From positions 124,001-188,000 of the forward strand of contig CALIWR010000004.1 in the NCBI GenBank assembly GCA_938046585.1: a stretch of DNA of 64,000 nt, read 5' to 3'. The notes below the pieces were generated by a model. The model saw nothing but the letters and a program-made list of their open reading frames with translations. It made no database searches and was not told the origin of the DNA. Shown here in pieces: positions 31,650-40,419 of this stretch. Source of the DNA: an uncultured Propionibacteriaceae bacterium (lineage in GTDB: Bacteria > Actinomycetota > Actinomycetes > Propionibacteriales > Propionibacteriaceae). Both the position numbers and the translations under genes were made by a program. How positions within the stretch are numbered: the stretch's first letter is position 1; the number at the start of each line of letters is the position of its first letter.

Positions 31650-33397
31650 AGCTCCTCCTCGTCCCACACCGGGGCCAGGTCCTTGGCGATCATGATGTCG
31701 GAATTGCTGGTGCCGGCCGCGACCATCGGCCAGACCAGCGCATCCTTGTGGACGACGAAGTCGATCACAACTGGCCGATCGTTGATCTCCAGCGCCCGCT
31801 GGATCACCGCGTCCACCTCGGCGGGACGTTCCGCCCGTAGCCCCACACAGCCCATGGCCTCAGCGAGTTTGACGAAATCCGGGATCCGGTACGAATGCAG
31901 GTCGGTATTGGAATAGCGCCCGTCGTAGAACAGGGTCTGCCACTGGCGGACCATCCCCAGCGATTCGTTGTTGATGATCGCGATCTTGACCGGGATCCGG
32001 TTCAGCGCACAGGTGACTAGTTCCTGGTTGGTCATCTGGAAACAGCCATCCCCGTCGATCCCCCAGACCAACGCGTCGGGTCGGCCGACCTTGGCTCCCA
32101 TCGCGGCCGGGACACAGTAGCCCATCGTCCCGGCACCGCCGGAGGTAAGCCAAGAACGGGGTTTGAGGTGCGGCAGGAAATGGGCGGCCCACATCTGGTG
32201 CTGGCCGACCCCGGTGGCATAGATCGCGTCCGGGCCAGAAAGTTCACCGATCCGCCGGATCACCTCCTGCGGCAGCAGCCGGTCGTCGCTCGGATCACCG
32301 GCGTCGGTCGGGTAACGCTGCTGCAGACCCTGCAGATAGCCGACCCAACTGGTGACATCAGGGATGGGCTGATGCGACAGCTGTTGGAGCAGGTCACGCA
32401 GGAAGAGTTTGGCGTCGCCCACTACAGGCAGGTCAGCGGCCCGGTTCTTCCCAATCTCGGCCGGGTCGACATCACAGTGGATGACCTTGGCATGCGGGGC
32501 GAATGTCGACAACTGCCCGGTCACCCGGTCGTCGAACCGCATCCCGACCGCGATGAACAGATCGCACCGCTGTAGTGCTCCGACGGCAGCCACCGTCCCG
32601 TGCATGCCGGGCATCCCGAGGCTGAGGGGATGGTTATCGGGGAAAGTGCCCCGTGCGGTCAGGGTCGTGACCACCGGGATCCCGGTAGCCTCGACCAGGG
32701 CCGCCAGGGCTTTGCTGCCCCCGGCCCGGGCCACCCCGCCGCCGATCACCAGCACCGGTCGTTCGGAAGCGGCGATCATCCGGGCCGCCTGCGCCACCTG
32801 ACGGGTGTGCGGCCGGACTGTCGGCCGGTAGCCCGGCAGAGCGATCGTAGGCGGCCAACGGAAGGTGGTAGTGGCGGCCAGGGCGTCCTTGCTGATGTCC
32901 ACCAGTACCGGGCCGGGGCGCCCGGTGGCGGCGATCTCGAAGGCCTCGGCCAACGCCTGGGCGATGTCATCGGCGTTCGTCACCAGGAAGTTGTGCTTGG
33001 TGATCGGGAAGGTAATTCCGCGGATATCGGCCTCTTGAAAGGCATCGGTGCCGATGGCGTGCGAGTTCACCTGGCCGGTAATGGCGACGATCGGGACCGA
33101 GTCCATGTAGGCGTCGGCTAGCCCGGTAACCAGGTTGGTCGCCCCGGGCCCGGAGGTCGCGATGCACACCCCGACCCGGCCGGTGACCACCGCATATCCC
33201 TCCGCCGCGTGAGCCGCGCCCTGCTCGTGGCGGACCAGAATGTGGCGGATGGTGGAATCGAAGAGCGGGTCGTACGCCGGCAGGATCGCACCGCCGGGGA
33301 TTCCAAAGGCCACCTCGACTCCCAGGCTCTCCAGGGACCTGACGAGTGCCTGGGCGCCCGTCACGGTGGTCTGGTCGGCCCGGTCAGTGCTGGCCAT
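31646..33397 (-). CDS. ilvB: Acetolactate synthase large (catalytic) subunit
   Basis: A 583-residue thiamine-diphosphate enzyme. 'GIPGGAILPAYDP' and the catalytic glutamate in RHEQGAAHAAEGYA are near the N-terminus; the ThDP/Mg motif GDGCFQM...NN lies in the C-terminal third. It makes acetolactate from pyruvate, or acetohydroxybutyrate from pyruvate and 2-ketobutyrate. ATG at 33397 follows AAGGAGCATCG. About 110 bases of leader with a Rho-independent-type hairpin precede it, which suggests transcription attenuation. Confidence 0.97.
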   Translation of the reverse strand: MASTDRADQTTVTGAQALVRSLESLGVEVAFGIPGGAILPAYDPLFDSTIRHILVRHEQGAAHAAEGYAVVTGRVGVCIATSGPGATNLVTGLADAYMDSVPIVAITGQVNSHAIGTDAFQEADIRGITFPITKHNFLVTNADDIAQALAEAFEIAATGRPGPVLVDISKDALAATTTFRWPPTIALPGYRPTVRPHTRQVAQAARMIAASERPVLVIGGGVARAGGSKALAALVEATGIPVVTTLTARGTFPDNHPLSLGMPGMHGTVAAVGALQRCDLFIAVGMRFDDRVTGQLSTFAPHAKVIHCDVDPAEIGKNRAADLPVVGDAKLFLRDLLQQLSHQPIPDVTSWVGYLQGLQQRYPTDAGDPSDDRLLPQEVIRRIGELSGPDAIYATGVGQHQMWAAHFLPHLKPRSWLTSGGAGTMGYCVPAAMGAKVGRPDALVWGIDGDGCFQMTNQELVTCALNRIPVKIAIINNESLGMVRQWQTLFYDGRYSNTDLHSYRIPDFVKLAEAMGCVGLRAERPAEVDAVIQRALEINDRPVVIDFVVHKDALVWPMVAAGTSNSDIMIAKDLAPVWDEEEL

Positions 33398-33438
33398 CGA
33401 TGCTCCTTGGGTGTCGGTGGTGTCGGGTGCGGGTCCAT

Positions 33439-33472
33439 GAAAAAACCCTCGCTGCTGGCGGCAGGCGAGGGT
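33439..33472 (-). terminator. Attenuator-type terminator in the ilvB leader
   Basis: On the minus strand an 8-bp stem ACCCTCGC/GCGAGGGT (33465-33472 with 33445-33452) encloses a 12-base loop and is followed directly by a run of Ts (As at 33440-33445 on the plus strand). It lies about 40 bases before ilvB and after a short leader reading frame, the arrangement of amino-acid attenuators. Confidence 0.75.
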
Positions 33473-33503
33473 GCGTGTCTGACGCCCACAGGGCGAGACA
33501 CGC
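33473..33503 (-). promoter_or_regulatory. Upstream hairpin in the ilvB leader
   Basis: GCGTGTCT (33473-33480) pairs with AGACACGC (33496-33503); inside, CGCCC (33483-33487) pairs with GGGCG (33491-33495) around a 3-base loop, leaving a 2-base bulge. It follows the stop of the leader peptide and precedes the terminator hairpin, where a pause or competing structure is expected. Confidence 0.6.
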
Positions 33504-33505
33504 GT

Positions 33506-33529
33506 TCAGGGTACGAGCACGGTTTGCAC
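33506..33529 (-). CDS. Candidate ilvB leader peptide (MQTVLVP)
   Basis: A seven-codon frame starting at GTG and ending TGA on the minus strand, encoding (M)QTVLVP. Three of its seven residues are Val-Leu-Val, the end products of the operon. A GAGAGTGA purine-rich stretch lies upstream as a possible ribosome-binding site. Its stop falls three bases before the first leader hairpin. Leader peptides of similar design precede ilvB in Corynebacterium and Streptomyces. This one is very short, so it is a proposal supported mainly by position and content. Confidence 0.5.
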   Translation of the reverse strand: MQTVLVP

Positions 33530-33560
33530 GGCGTCACTCTCGCTGATCTCGAGCGCCTCG

Positions 33561-34835
33561 TCAACGGATGTCCACGTTCTGGACGGGTCTTACCGGCTCG
33601 TACGGTTCGGTCCCGAGTCCGGACTCAGCCCTCCGGGCGGCAGGCTGAGCCGAACCGGCGCGCAAGCGGCGAACCAGGTCACCGAAGAGGGCCACGATCA
33701 GCGCCGAACCCAGGACCGGGCCCAGGCTGCCGACTAGGTTCTGGCTCACTGAATAGTTCACCTCGGTATGCCCGCCGTACGGCAGCACCGACAACGGCAG
33801 ACAGATCGCAATCCACACCATCCAGATCCGGGCCGTCCACTGCGCCCAGGCCGGGACCCGGCAGCCAGGAACTGACACCGCCATCAGCAGCACCACCGCC
33901 CAGACGTGGTGGTGGGTCCACGACAACGGTGAGGCCAGGCAGGTGGCCAGGCCTACCAGGCCGACCGCGAAGACCTGTTCCTGGCGGCGCCACCAGAAAG
34001 CGGCGACCAGGGTCGCCAGCCCAGCCACCAGGAAACCCAGCAGCAGGGCCGTGATCACAGTCGGGCGGTCTTCGGTGAACCAGCGGGTCAACACCCCGCT
34101 CATGCCCTGGTTGCCGACATAGACCGGACCAGCGGTGTTCACCTCCCCTTGCCCGAGCCCCCGCCAAAAGTGCGCGGATTCGGCGGGTAACAGCAGAAAA
34201 CCGATCCCGGTGAAGACCAGGAACGAAACCAGGCTGACCGCCGCCGCCGCGTACCTGCGAACCAGGACCGCGAAGACCACGAACAGCAGCGGGGTCAACT
34301 TGATCGCGGCGGCCAGCCCGATCAGCGTGCCCTGGGGGATCCGGCGCTGCTCCCCCGGGGCGTCCGGGAGCAGATCGGCGACTACCAGCGCCATCAGCAT
34401 AGTGTTGACCTGTCCGTAGCCAACAGTGGTCCGGATCGGTTCCATCGCCAACACCAGCACCGCGGCCACCAGGCCCAACAGCCAGCCCCGCGGCAGCCGG
34501 CAGCGGCGCAACACCACCAGTAGCGACCAGGTTCCGAGCAGGGTCCACAGGAGTTGCCACAGCAGGTACGGACCGACCAGCAGCGGGGTCATCAACACCG
34601 CCGCGATCGGTGGGTAGATGAACTTGAGGTTGTCTCCCGGGGTGCTGGTGAGGTAGATGTCGCGGCCGTTGACCAGGTCCTGGACAGTCAGGTGGTACAC
34701 CCGCAGGTCGATAGTGTTCGGCCGGTACGGCAGCAGCGAGCCGTGGGAGATGATCAGCGGCAGCAGCACCAGGCTGACCAGCAGCGGCGGCACCAGTTCT
34801 ACTGCCTGCCGCAGCAGCCGCTGCCGAGTGCTCAC
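33561..34835 (-). CDS. GT87-family polytopic mannosyltransferase (DUF2029)
   Basis: A 424-residue membrane protein with about ten hydrophobic helices and short loops, from a GTG that overlaps the HIT-gene stop (GTGA). The first periplasmic loop contains the family's acidic site (NTIDLRVYH), followed by 'FIYPPIAAVLMTPL' and 'GYGQVNTMLMALV'. These patterns fit polyprenyl-phosphomannose-dependent alpha-1,2-mannosyltransferases (GT87), which decorate lipoglycans or glycans on the outer face of the membrane. The acceptor is not known. It is coupled to the HIT and dehydrogenase genes with no clear metabolic link. Confidence 0.85.
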   Translation of the reverse strand: MSTRQRLLRQAVELVPPLLVSLVLLPLIISHGSLLPYRPNTIDLRVYHLTVQDLVNGRDIYLTSTPGDNLKFIYPPIAAVLMTPLLVGPYLLWQLLWTLLGTWSLLVVLRRCRLPRGWLLGLVAAVLVLAMEPIRTTVGYGQVNTMLMALVVADLLPDAPGEQRRIPQGTLIGLAAAIKLTPLLFVVFAVLVRRYAAAAVSLVSFLVFTGIGFLLLPAESAHFWRGLGQGEVNTAGPVYVGNQGMSGVLTRWFTEDRPTVITALLLGFLVAGLATLVAAFWWRRQEQVFAVGLVGLATCLASPLSWTHHHVWAVVLLMAVSVPGCRVPAWAQWTARIWMVWIAICLPLSVLPYGGHTEVNYSVSQNLVGSLGPVLGSALIVALFGDLVRRLRAGSAQPAARRAESGLGTEPYEPVRPVQNVDIR

Positions 34836-35236
34836 CTGGCCTCCGTCAGTAGCTGGTGGACCTGGTCCAGGTCTTGGTTCGCGTCCCGTACGAGCAGCGC
34901 CGCCATCCCCGGCGCCGGCCGGTAGCGGGGAACCAGGTGAACGTGGAGATGCCCAACCTCCTGCCCGGCCACCTCGCCCGCGTTGATCACGACGTTCATC
35001 GCGTCGGCTCCCAGCCGGGCGACCAGCAGCGGCACCACCGCCTCTAGCGCCGGCTGAACCTCGGACCAGGCAGCGGGGTCGGCGATCAGGTCCGGTACGT
35101 GCCGGCGCGGCACCAGCAGGGTGTGACCGTCGTGCCAGGGTTCGATGTCGAGGAAGGCGACTGCCTGCTGGTCCTGGTACACGATCCGGGCGGGGATCTC
35201 GCCGGCCACGATCCGGCAGAACAGGCAGGCGCTCAT
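34832..35236 (-). CDS. HIT-family nucleotide hydrolase
   Basis: A 134-residue histidine-triad protein from the ATG at 35236, which overlaps the previous stop. CLFCRIVAGEIPA, 'HTLLVPRRH' and the catalytic GHLHVHLVPR are in the expected order. Such HINT-branch proteins hydrolyse adenosine phosphoramidates or AP4A-like nucleotides. Flanked on both sides by stop-start overlaps within a minus-strand operon. Confidence 0.94.
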   Translation of the reverse strand: MSACLFCRIVAGEIPARIVYQDQQAVAFLDIEPWHDGHTLLVPRRHVPDLIADPAAWSEVQPALEAVVPLLVARLGADAMNVVINAGEVAGQEVGHLHVHLVPRYRPAPGMAALLVRDANQDLDQVHQLLTEAR

Positions 35237-36171
35237 GCGCCCGGCCCCGCGACGACACTGGCGAACGGTTCCCCTGCCATGAGGTGGCGGATCTGCTCGG
35301 CCAGCAGCCGGTCGTAGCGCCGCTGGAAGGACGAGGCCTGCCCGCCGACGTGCGGAGACAGGGTGACGCCGGGCGCGTCCCACAGCGGATGGTCGGCCGG
35401 CAGCGGTTCGGGGTCCACCACGTCCAGCGCAAACCGTAGCCGTCCGGCCTCGGCCAGGGCGGCCTCGGTCACCAGGATCGGGCCCCGTCCCACGTTGACC
35501 ACGAGGGCCTGGTCGGGCAGCAGAGCCAGGGCGGCGGCGTCGAAGATCCCGATCGTCTGCGGGGTCGCCGGGGCGGTGATCACCACCAGGTCAGCGGCCG
35601 GCAGCAGTGTCGCCAATTCGCTCACCGGGTACACCGCAGGGTCGGTCTTGGCGGTCCGAGCGATTCGGGTCACGTTGGCCGGTTCGAATCCGGCCAGGCG
35701 ACGCTCCACTGCCGCCCCGATCCGCCCGTAGCCGAAGATCAGCACCTGCCGGTCGGCGATTGAGCGTCCCCAGCCCGGCTGCCAGATGTGAGCGGTCTGG
35801 TCTCGGGCATAACGGTCCAGTTCGCGGCCGTTAGCCAAGGCCAGAGCCACCGCCAGCTCCGCAGTCCCGGCATCGTGCACACCGCCCGCATTGGCCAGGC
35901 TCACTCCCTCGGGCAATACCGGCAGCATGTGGTCGTACCCGGCCGAGCCGAGCTGCAGCAGCCGCAGGCGTGGCAAGTCCCGGTCCCGGATCACCTGCCA
36001 CGAGGCCGGGCCCTCGGCATTGGGCAGGGCGATCAGTTCTACCCGGTCGGCGCTGTCGGGGATCGGCGCGTTGGGGCCGGGGAAGACCGCGATCTCGACC
36101 TCGTCGGGGTGTCCGACTGCAGCCGCCGCCTGTTCGATAGTGGGGTACGGCAGCCACACCGTCCTCGTCAT
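35233..36171 (-). CDS. D-2-hydroxyacid dehydrogenase
   Basis: A 312-residue NAD(P)-dependent dehydrogenase of the phosphoglycerate/formate dehydrogenase family. The nucleotide-binding fingerprint is GYGRIGAAVERRL; the catalytic region shows VVNVGRGPILV (Arg), FALDVVDPEPLPADHPLW (Glu) and LSPHVGG (His). At 312 residues without an ACT domain it is not a long SerA, so the substrate (glyoxylate, pyruvate, another 2-keto acid) is open. It overlaps hisF by ATGA. Confidence 0.92.
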   Translation of the reverse strand: MTRTVWLPYPTIEQAAAAVGHPDEVEIAVFPGPNAPIPDSADRVELIALPNAEGPASWQVIRDRDLPRLRLLQLGSAGYDHMLPVLPEGVSLANAGGVHDAGTAELAVALALANGRELDRYARDQTAHIWQPGWGRSIADRQVLIFGYGRIGAAVERRLAGFEPANVTRIARTAKTDPAVYPVSELATLLPAADLVVITAPATPQTIGIFDAAALALLPDQALVVNVGRGPILVTEAALAEAGRLRFALDVVDPEPLPADHPLWDAPGVTLSPHVGGQASSFQRRYDRLLAEQIRHLMAGEPFASVVAGPGA

Positions 36172-36962
36172 CGGAATTGTCCTCTCTCATGCTCGGTCAT
36201 GGTCCGAACCGGGTAGCCGGCCGCAGCTAGCGCCTGCTTCACCTCGGCAATGGTCAGGGTTTGGTAGTGAAAGACGGAGGCCGCTAGCACCGCATCGGCC
36301 CCGGATTGAACCGCCGCCACAAAGTGGTGCGCGGCGCCGGCCCCGCCGGAAGCGATCAGGGGGACGTCGACCACTGCCCGGACATCGCGGATCATCTCCA
36401 GGTCAAAACCGACAGTGGTGCCGTCGGCATCCATTGAATTGAGCAGGATCTCCCCCGCCCCACGACTGACCGCCTCCCGGACCCAGGCGACCGCGTCCCG
36501 GCCTGCGCTGCGGCGCCCACCGTGGGTGGTCACCCCGTATCCGGACGGCATGTCCGGTTCGCGACGGGCGTCCACCGACAGCACCAGGACCTGGTTACCG
36601 AAACGCCTGGCAATTTCGTCGATCAGCTCCGGACGGTGGATCCCGGCGGTATTAATCCCGACTTTGTCGGCCCCCGACCGCAGCATCCGGTCGACATCGT
36701 CGACCGCGGTCAGCCCGCCGCCCACGGTGAGCGGGATGAACACCGTCTCGGCAGTCCGGGCAACCACCTCACGCATCGTCGCCCGCCCCTCGGCGGAGGC
36801 CGAGACATCCAGGAAGACCAGCTCGTCGGCGCCTTCGGCCCCGTAGCGGTGGCCAAGTTCGACCGGGTCCCCGGCGTCACGCAGATTCTGAAAGTTGACG
36901 CCCTTCACGACCCGGCCGTCGTGGACGTCCAGGCAGGCGATCACGCGAACCGCGAGGGGCAT
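36168..36962 (-). CDS. hisF: Imidazole glycerol phosphate synthase, cyclase subunit
   Basis: A 264-residue (beta-alpha)8 barrel. The first catalytic aspartate is in IACLDVHDGRVVKGVNF and the second in LLNSMDADGTTVGFDL; phosphate loops (GGGLTAVDD, SGGAGAAHHF) are intact. It uses ammonia from HisH to make IGP and AICAR in histidine synthesis. No other his gene is in the window, so the pathway is split in this genome or the others lie elsewhere. It is the first gene of a minus-strand operon, divergent from tldD by 66 bases. Confidence 0.97.
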   Translation of the reverse strand: MPLAVRVIACLDVHDGRVVKGVNFQNLRDAGDPVELGHRYGAEGADELVFLDVSASAEGRATMREVVARTAETVFIPLTVGGGLTAVDDVDRMLRSGADKVGINTAGIHRPELIDEIARRFGNQVLVLSVDARREPDMPSGYGVTTHGGRRSAGRDAVAWVREAVSRGAGEILLNSMDADGTTVGFDLEMIRDVRAVVDVPLIASGGAGAAHHFVAAVQSGADAVLAASVFHYQTLTIAEVKQALAAAGYPVRTMTEHERGQFR

Positions 36963-37028
36963 GACGTCAGCCTAGCGGTGACGCCGGGGCCAGGGCCGAG
37001 ACCAGCCCAGGCGGCATAGGATTGGGCC

Positions 37029-38522
37029 ATGGCTGAACTCGCCACCCGGTTCCAAGAACTCCCCTTAGACCGGCTGGCGGCCGCCGCCCTGCAGCGGGCC
37101 GCGCAGCTCGGCGTCTCCCATGCTGACCTGCGCGTGGAGTTGATCCGGACCGGGCTGCGCACACTACACGACGGCAGTTTGGAGACCACCAGCGACCAGA
37201 CCACCCTCGGTCTCGGGGTTCGGGTGATCCACGACGGAGCCTGGGGCTTTGCGGCCGGGATCACGCTGACGGCCGAGGCTGCCGCGGCGTTGGCGGACCA
37301 GGCGGTCGCCGTGGCCCGGGTCTCCCGGCCGCTGACTGAACAGATGGTCGAATTGGCCCCCGAACCGCCTCATGTCGGCGAATGGGTCTCGCGTTTCGAG
37401 GTGAATCCCTTCGAGGTGCCGGAGGTCGACCGGATCAGCCGACTGCGTGATCTGTCGGACCTGGCTCGCGGCGAGGGGGTAGACCATGTGGTAGCGACCC
37501 TGGAGATGGTCGACGAGCACAAATTCTACGCCGACCTTTCTGGGAGCCGGACCCGGCAGCGACGGGTCCGGATGTTCCCGTACCTGGAGGTGATCAGCAC
37601 CGCCTCCGGCTATTCCTCGATGCGTACCTGTAATCCGCCCTCGGCCAGAGGCTGGGAGTATCTTGCCGATAATCAGGGCTGGGATTTCGACGCTGAGGTG
37701 GCCCAGTTACCCGGATGGCTGGCCGAGAATGTGGCCGCGCCGTCGGTCGTCGCGGGCCGCTACGACCTGGTGATCGAGCCCAGCAATTTGTGGCTGACGA
37801 TCCACGAGTCGGTGGCGCACGGGACCGAATTAGACCGAGCCTTGGGGTACGAGGCGGCTTTTGCCGGGACCTCGTTCGCCACCGTAGATCAGCTCGGCAG
37901 TCTGCGATACGGCAGCCCGTGCCTGAACGTCACCGGGGACCGGGTCACCGAGTATGGGCTGGCCTCCTGCGGCTGGGATGATGAGGGAGTCGCAGCCCAG
38001 AGTTTCGAAATCATCCGCGACGGGATCCTGGTCGGTTATCAGCTGAACCGGCAGATGGCGCAGGAGCGGGGACTGGAACGTTCCAATGGCTGTGCCTATG
38101 CCGATTCCCCCGGCCATATCCCGCTGCAACGAATGCCGAACGTGTCGCTGCAGCCGGCCGACGCTGATATCAGTGTGGCGGACCTGATCGGGCAGGTCGA
38201 GGACGGCTTGTACGTGGTGGGCGATAAATCCTGGTCGATCGACATGCAGCGCTACAATTTTCAGTTCACCGGGCAGCGTTTCTACCGGATTCGCCACGGC
38301 CAACTGCAGGGGCAGGTGCGCGATGCCGCATACCAGGCCACGACCACCGACTTCTGGGGGGCGATGGAGGTGGTGGGCGGACCCAGCACGTACGTCCTGA
38401 TGGGGGCCCTGAACTGCGGCAAGGGTCAGCCCAGCCAAAGCGCGCCGGTCTCGCACGGCGCCCCGGCAGCCCTGTTCCGCAGCGTGAACGTGCTCAACAC
38501 GAAAGCTGAGGCAGGCCGCTGA
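37029..38522 (+). CDS. tldD: Metalloprotease TldD
   Basis: A 497-residue TldD/PmbA-family protein. The zinc motif HESVAHGTELDRALG (H-E-x-x-x-H) is at about residues 258-263. TldD is the catalytic subunit of the TldD/TldE heterodimer, which degrades unfolded peptides and matures microcin-type RiPPs or the CcdA antitoxin in enterobacteria. In actinobacteria the natural substrates are unknown. Its stop and the next ATG share a base (TGATG), so the pair is coupled. Confidence 0.95.
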   Translation: MAELATRFQELPLDRLAAAALQRAAQLGVSHADLRVELIRTGLRTLHDGSLETTSDQTTLGLGVRVIHDGAWGFAAGITLTAEAAAALADQAVAVARVSRPLTEQMVELAPEPPHVGEWVSRFEVNPFEVPEVDRISRLRDLSDLARGEGVDHVVATLEMVDEHKFYADLSGSRTRQRRVRMFPYLEVISTASGYSSMRTCNPPSARGWEYLADNQGWDFDAEVAQLPGWLAENVAAPSVVAGRYDLVIEPSNLWLTIHESVAHGTELDRALGYEAAFAGTSFATVDQLGSLRYGSPCLNVTGDRVTEYGLASCGWDDEGVAAQSFEIIRDGILVGYQLNRQMAQERGLERSNGCAYADSPGHIPLQRMPNVSLQPADADISVADLIGQVEDGLYVVGDKSWSIDMQRYNFQFTGQRFYRIRHGQLQGQVRDAAYQATTTDFWGAMEVVGGPSTYVLMGALNCGKGQPSQSAPVSHGAPAALFRSVNVLNTKAEAGR

Positions 38523-39904
38523 TGTCGCAGGAAACCGACTGGATCAACGAAGCGCTAGCTGCCGACAAGGCCGACGACTGCGTGGTGATCCTGCGTGACA
38601 CCGCCCAGGCCAATCTGCGCTGGGCGATCAATTCCCTCACCACCAATGGGCAGATGCACAGCCGGACCGCCTGCGTGGTGGCGATCTCACGCCGCGACCG
38701 GACCGGCCATGCGGGGGTGGTGTCGGGGTCGGTCAGCAGCCGCGCCGACCTGGTGGCCCTAGTCCACGCGGCCGACGCGGCGGCGGCCCTAGCACCGGCC
38801 AGTGACGACGCCGCGCCGCTGCCGGATCCGGTGGTGGACCCGGACTATCACGCCGGGCCGGAAAGCACCAGCATTGAGGTCTTCGCCTCTTTTGCCGAAG
38901 GCCTGGGCCGGGGCCTAGTGGCCTATCGAGAGGCGGGCCAGGAGCTCTTCGGCTTCGCCGACCACCGGGTCACGACCACCTGGTTGGCTACTTCAGCTGG
39001 GGCGCGCCGGCGCCACGTCGAACGCAACGGCAGGGTTGAGATCAACGCCAAGCACGCCGACCGGATTGGTTCGGCCTGGGTCGGGCAGGCAACGGCCGAT
39101 TTCGGTGATCTGGACGCGGACGCCCTGATCGCTGAGGTGACCCGCCGTCTGGCCTGGTGCGAGAACCGAGTCGACCTGCCCGCTGGGCGGTACGAGACGA
39201 TCCTGCCCCCGTCGGCGGTGGCCGACTTCATGATCTTCGCCCAGTGGACCATGAACGGCCGCGAGGCCCGGCAGGGACGCAACGTCTTCGCCGGCCCGCA
39301 GCCGGGTACCACCAGGGTCGGCGAGCGGCTCACCCCGCTGGGTCTGTCCCTGTCGAGTGGCCCTGGGGTCCTGCCGGCGGCTCCGTTCGCGGTAGTCACC
39401 TGCTCGTACCCGGGGATGATGTCGGTGTACGACAACGGGGCCGATGTCAGCCCTGAGAGCTGGATCACCGATGGGGTGCTGACGAATCTCGCCGATACCC
39501 GGGCCGAAGCGCGACGCTGCGGGATTGATGGGCTCCGCTTCCCCTCCAGGAACCTGGTCCTGGACAGCGACTCGACCTCCACTCTGGACGACATGATCCG
39601 CGCCACCCGCCGCGGGCTGCTGCTGACCTGCCTGTGGTACATGCGTGAGGTCGACACTACGACCTTGCTGGTGACCGGCCTGACCCGCGACGGGGTGTAT
39701 CTGATCGAGGACGGGAAGGTGACCGGCATGGTTAATAATTTCCGGTTCAACGAGTCTCCGGTGGACCTATTCCGCCGAGCGAGCGAGGCCAGCAGGAGCG
39801 TACCCACCTTGTGCCGGGACTGGAACAACGAGGTCCTCTGGACCACCATGCCGGCCTTACGGATCCCCGACTTCAACCTGTCCACCGTCTCCAACGCCTA
39901 CTGA
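38522..39904 (+). CDS. tldE: TldE/PmbA-like protease partner
   Basis: A 460-residue second member of the TldD/PmbA family. It lacks the HExxxH zinc site, as expected for TldE, and shares the C-terminal fold ('SVYDNGADVSPESWITDG', 'RFPSRNLVLDSDSTSTLDD'). It forms the heterodimer with TldD and shapes the substrate channel. No RiPP precursor gene is evident next to it. A stem-loop begins directly after the stop. Confidence 0.92.
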   Translation: MSQETDWINEALAADKADDCVVILRDTAQANLRWAINSLTTNGQMHSRTACVVAISRRDRTGHAGVVSGSVSSRADLVALVHAADAAAALAPASDDAAPLPDPVVDPDYHAGPESTSIEVFASFAEGLGRGLVAYREAGQELFGFADHRVTTTWLATSAGARRRHVERNGRVEINAKHADRIGSAWVGQATADFGDLDADALIAEVTRRLAWCENRVDLPAGRYETILPPSAVADFMIFAQWTMNGREARQGRNVFAGPQPGTTRVGERLTPLGLSLSSGPGVLPAAPFAVVTCSYPGMMSVYDNGADVSPESWITDGVLTNLADTRAEARRCGIDGLRFPSRNLVLDSDSTSTLDDMIRATRRGLLLTCLWYMREVDTTTLLVTGLTRDGVYLIEDGKVTGMVNNFRFNESPVDLFRRASEASRSVPTLCRDWNNEVLWTTMPALRIPDFNLSTVSNAY

Positions 39905-39937
39905 GCTCTCCGCCCGGGCTCAACCCTGGGTGAGAGC
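39905..39937 (+). terminator. Terminator after tldDE
   Basis: GCTCTC (39905-39910) pairs with GAGAGC (39932-39937) and CCCGGG pairs with CCTGGG inside, with a small internal bulge. A T-run (CATTTTTACC) follows a few bases later. Confidence 0.55.
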
Positions 39938-40419
39938 ACTGCCATTTTTACCTGTTTTCGGAGCCGGTCCGTCTACCGTTCTCGCTGTCGACCAGACCAG
40001 CCCGAACCTGGGCAAGCCGATACGGGCAATGATCCTCAGTCTGCGTCTGTCGCGCCTGGATGCGGGAAATCATCCAGGAACGTTCTGAGACCACCTGTCG
40101 GGTACAGCACGTCAACGACTGCGAAGTCGTTGATATCCGGGGGGATGAAGGGTCCGCGGTGGGACTCCCCGCCGCGGACCTTCTCCCGATAAACAACAAA
40201 AACATCGCCGTCGGTGGCGATGAGGATTTCCTCATCACTATCGCATCGATGGCCATGAGAATTCACTCATCCCATACTGTCAGGGCGGCCTCGAAAGCCT
40301 CTGATCGAGTCGAGTGAGATGCTCCTCATATCAACCCATCACTGTCGTCACCGTCTCTATGGTGGCCCTCATCAAATCCTATGCGAAAGCATGTGGATCA
40401 AGCCATTGAGGAATCTGTT
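39938..40419. other. Intergenic region of lower GC with weak coding signal
   Basis: About 480 bases separate tldE from the CAP-domain gene. The stretch is noticeably richer in A and T than its surroundings. Its only plausible gene is the minus-strand frame at 40036-40266, listed separately with low confidence. The CAP gene's promoter must lie in its last part. Confidence 0.5.
40036..40266 (-). CDS. Possible small acidic hypothetical protein or gene remnant
   Basis: A 76-residue frame with GTG start directly after a stop codon. It encodes an acidic, plausibly folded sequence (beta-like 'ILIATDGDVFVVYREKV', then 'DFAVVDVLYPTGG') that reads more like protein than the overlapping frames. I recognise no family. 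It has no clear ribosome-binding site. It could be the tail of a decayed gene, for example an immunity-type protein, or chance. Confidence 0.3.
   Translation of the reverse strand: MNSHGHRCDSDEEILIATDGDVFVVYREKVRGGESHRGPFIPPDINDFAVVDVLYPTGGLRTFLDDFPHPGATDAD

Noticed and set aside
33361..33564. A 67-codon frame over the ilvB leader as leader gene
   Set aside because: It has no branched-chain codon run and reads through the terminator into ilvB. The 7-codon frame in a different phase fits attenuation better.
34836..35432. N-terminal extension of the mannosyltransferase frame to 623 residues
   Set aside because: It lies over the HIT and dehydrogenase genes in another frame; GTG 34835 with the GTGA overlap is the sensible start.
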